DNA from: Pseudomonadota bacterium
GTDB taxonomy: Bacteria > Pseudomonadota > Gammaproteobacteria > Steroidobacterales > Steroidobacteraceae
Length of the DNA: 7,975 bases
Reading direction: 5' to 3'
Assembly (NCBI GenBank): GCA_021808035.1
Contig: JAKBCG010000107.1
Span: 1-7,975 of the forward strand
Shown: piece after piece, positions 7,751-7,975 of the stretch
How the letters are laid out: each line of letters begins with the position of its first letter
Position numbering within the stretch: the first letter of the stretch is position 1
Position numbers and translations under genes: made by a program
The notes under the pieces: model-generated
What the model saw: the letters and a program-made list of their open reading frames with translations, nothing else
What the model was told of the DNA's origin: nothing
The model's database searches: none

Positions 7751-7975
7751 ATGAAAGCACTGGTGAAATCGCACGCCGAACCGGGAATCTGGCTCGAAGA
7801 GGTCGCCGAACCGGACGTCGGCCACAACGACGTGCTGATCAAGATCCATCGCACCGCGATCTGCGGCACGGACATGCACATCTTCAATTGGGACGCATGG
7901 GCCCGCAAGACGATCCCGGTGCCGATGGCCGTCGGCCACGAATACTCGGGGGAGATCGTCGAGATCGGCAGCGAG
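7751..7975 (+). CDS. tdh: L-threonine 3-dehydrogenase (3' truncated by window edge)
   Basis: Tdh oxidises L-threonine to 2-amino-3-ketobutyrate with NAD+, and Kbl then splits the product. It belongs to the zinc-dependent medium-chain dehydrogenase family. Only the first 75 codons are visible (the full protein is about 341 residues in E. coli). They follow E. coli Tdh closely: MKALVK, then GHNDVLIKI, then the catalytic zinc region T-A-I-C38-G-T40-D-M-H43, where C38 is a zinc ligand and T40/H43 belong to the proton relay, then [14 protein letters not shown], and G-H63-E64-Y with the next zinc ligand. The kbl-tdh order and the close spacing support a two-gene threonine-degradation operon. The frame is open to the end of the window with no sign of damage. 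Confidence 0.96.
   Translation, partial: MKALVKSHAEPGIWLEEVAEPDVGHNDVLIKIHRTAICGTDMHIFNWDAWARKTIPVPMAVGHEYSGEIVEIGSE

Noticed and set aside
6638..7939. 433-codon open frame on the minus strand across kbl and tdh
   Set aside because: It spans two well-identified genes and their junction, has biased low-complexity composition and no family resemblance.

Overview
This window is GC-rich, ordinary chromosomal sequence with tightly packed genes and no gene-free stretch longer than about 61 bases. The gene content suggests a high-GC proteobacterium, most likely a gammaproteobacterium of the Xanthomonadales/Nevskiales/Steroidobacterales kind. The grounds are a suf operon with SufU and SufT instead of SufE, an Hsp15 (HslR) gene and a kbl-tdh pair. 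The taxonomic placement is an inference from gene content only.

Region 1 (about 2-5266, + strand) is an iron-sulfur cluster assembly operon: sufB (5' end cut off by the window edge), sufC, sufD, sufS, sufU and sufT. The middle genes are linked by 1- or 4-base stop/start overlaps. SufS removes sulfur from cysteine. SufU, with an intact zinc site, should accept the persulfide. SufB, SufC and SufD form the ATP-driven scaffold, and SufT helps deliver clusters to client proteins. Two genes continue the same run (5280-6100): a small Rieske-type [2Fe-2S] ferredoxin and a SixA-like histidine phosphatase. The phosphatase starts inside the end of the ferredoxin gene.

Region 2 (6091-6489, - strand) holds hslR (Hsp15, a ribosome-binding S4-domain protein). 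It runs toward the phosphatase gene, and the two overlap by 10 bases at their stop codons.

Region 3 (6490-7975, + strand) begins with a 61-base divergent intergenic region. It contains a perfect TATAAT box, a near-match on the opposite strand and a 12-base palindrome. Then come kbl and the first 75 codons of tdh, which together convert threonine to glycine and acetyl-CoA.

I found no mobile element, CRISPR array, RNA gene or clearly new system. The points most worth a second look are: residue-level evidence for zinc ligand exchange between SufS and SufU; the two non-Suf genes appended to the suf operon; and the compact gene junctions, including a possible leaderless start for hslR.
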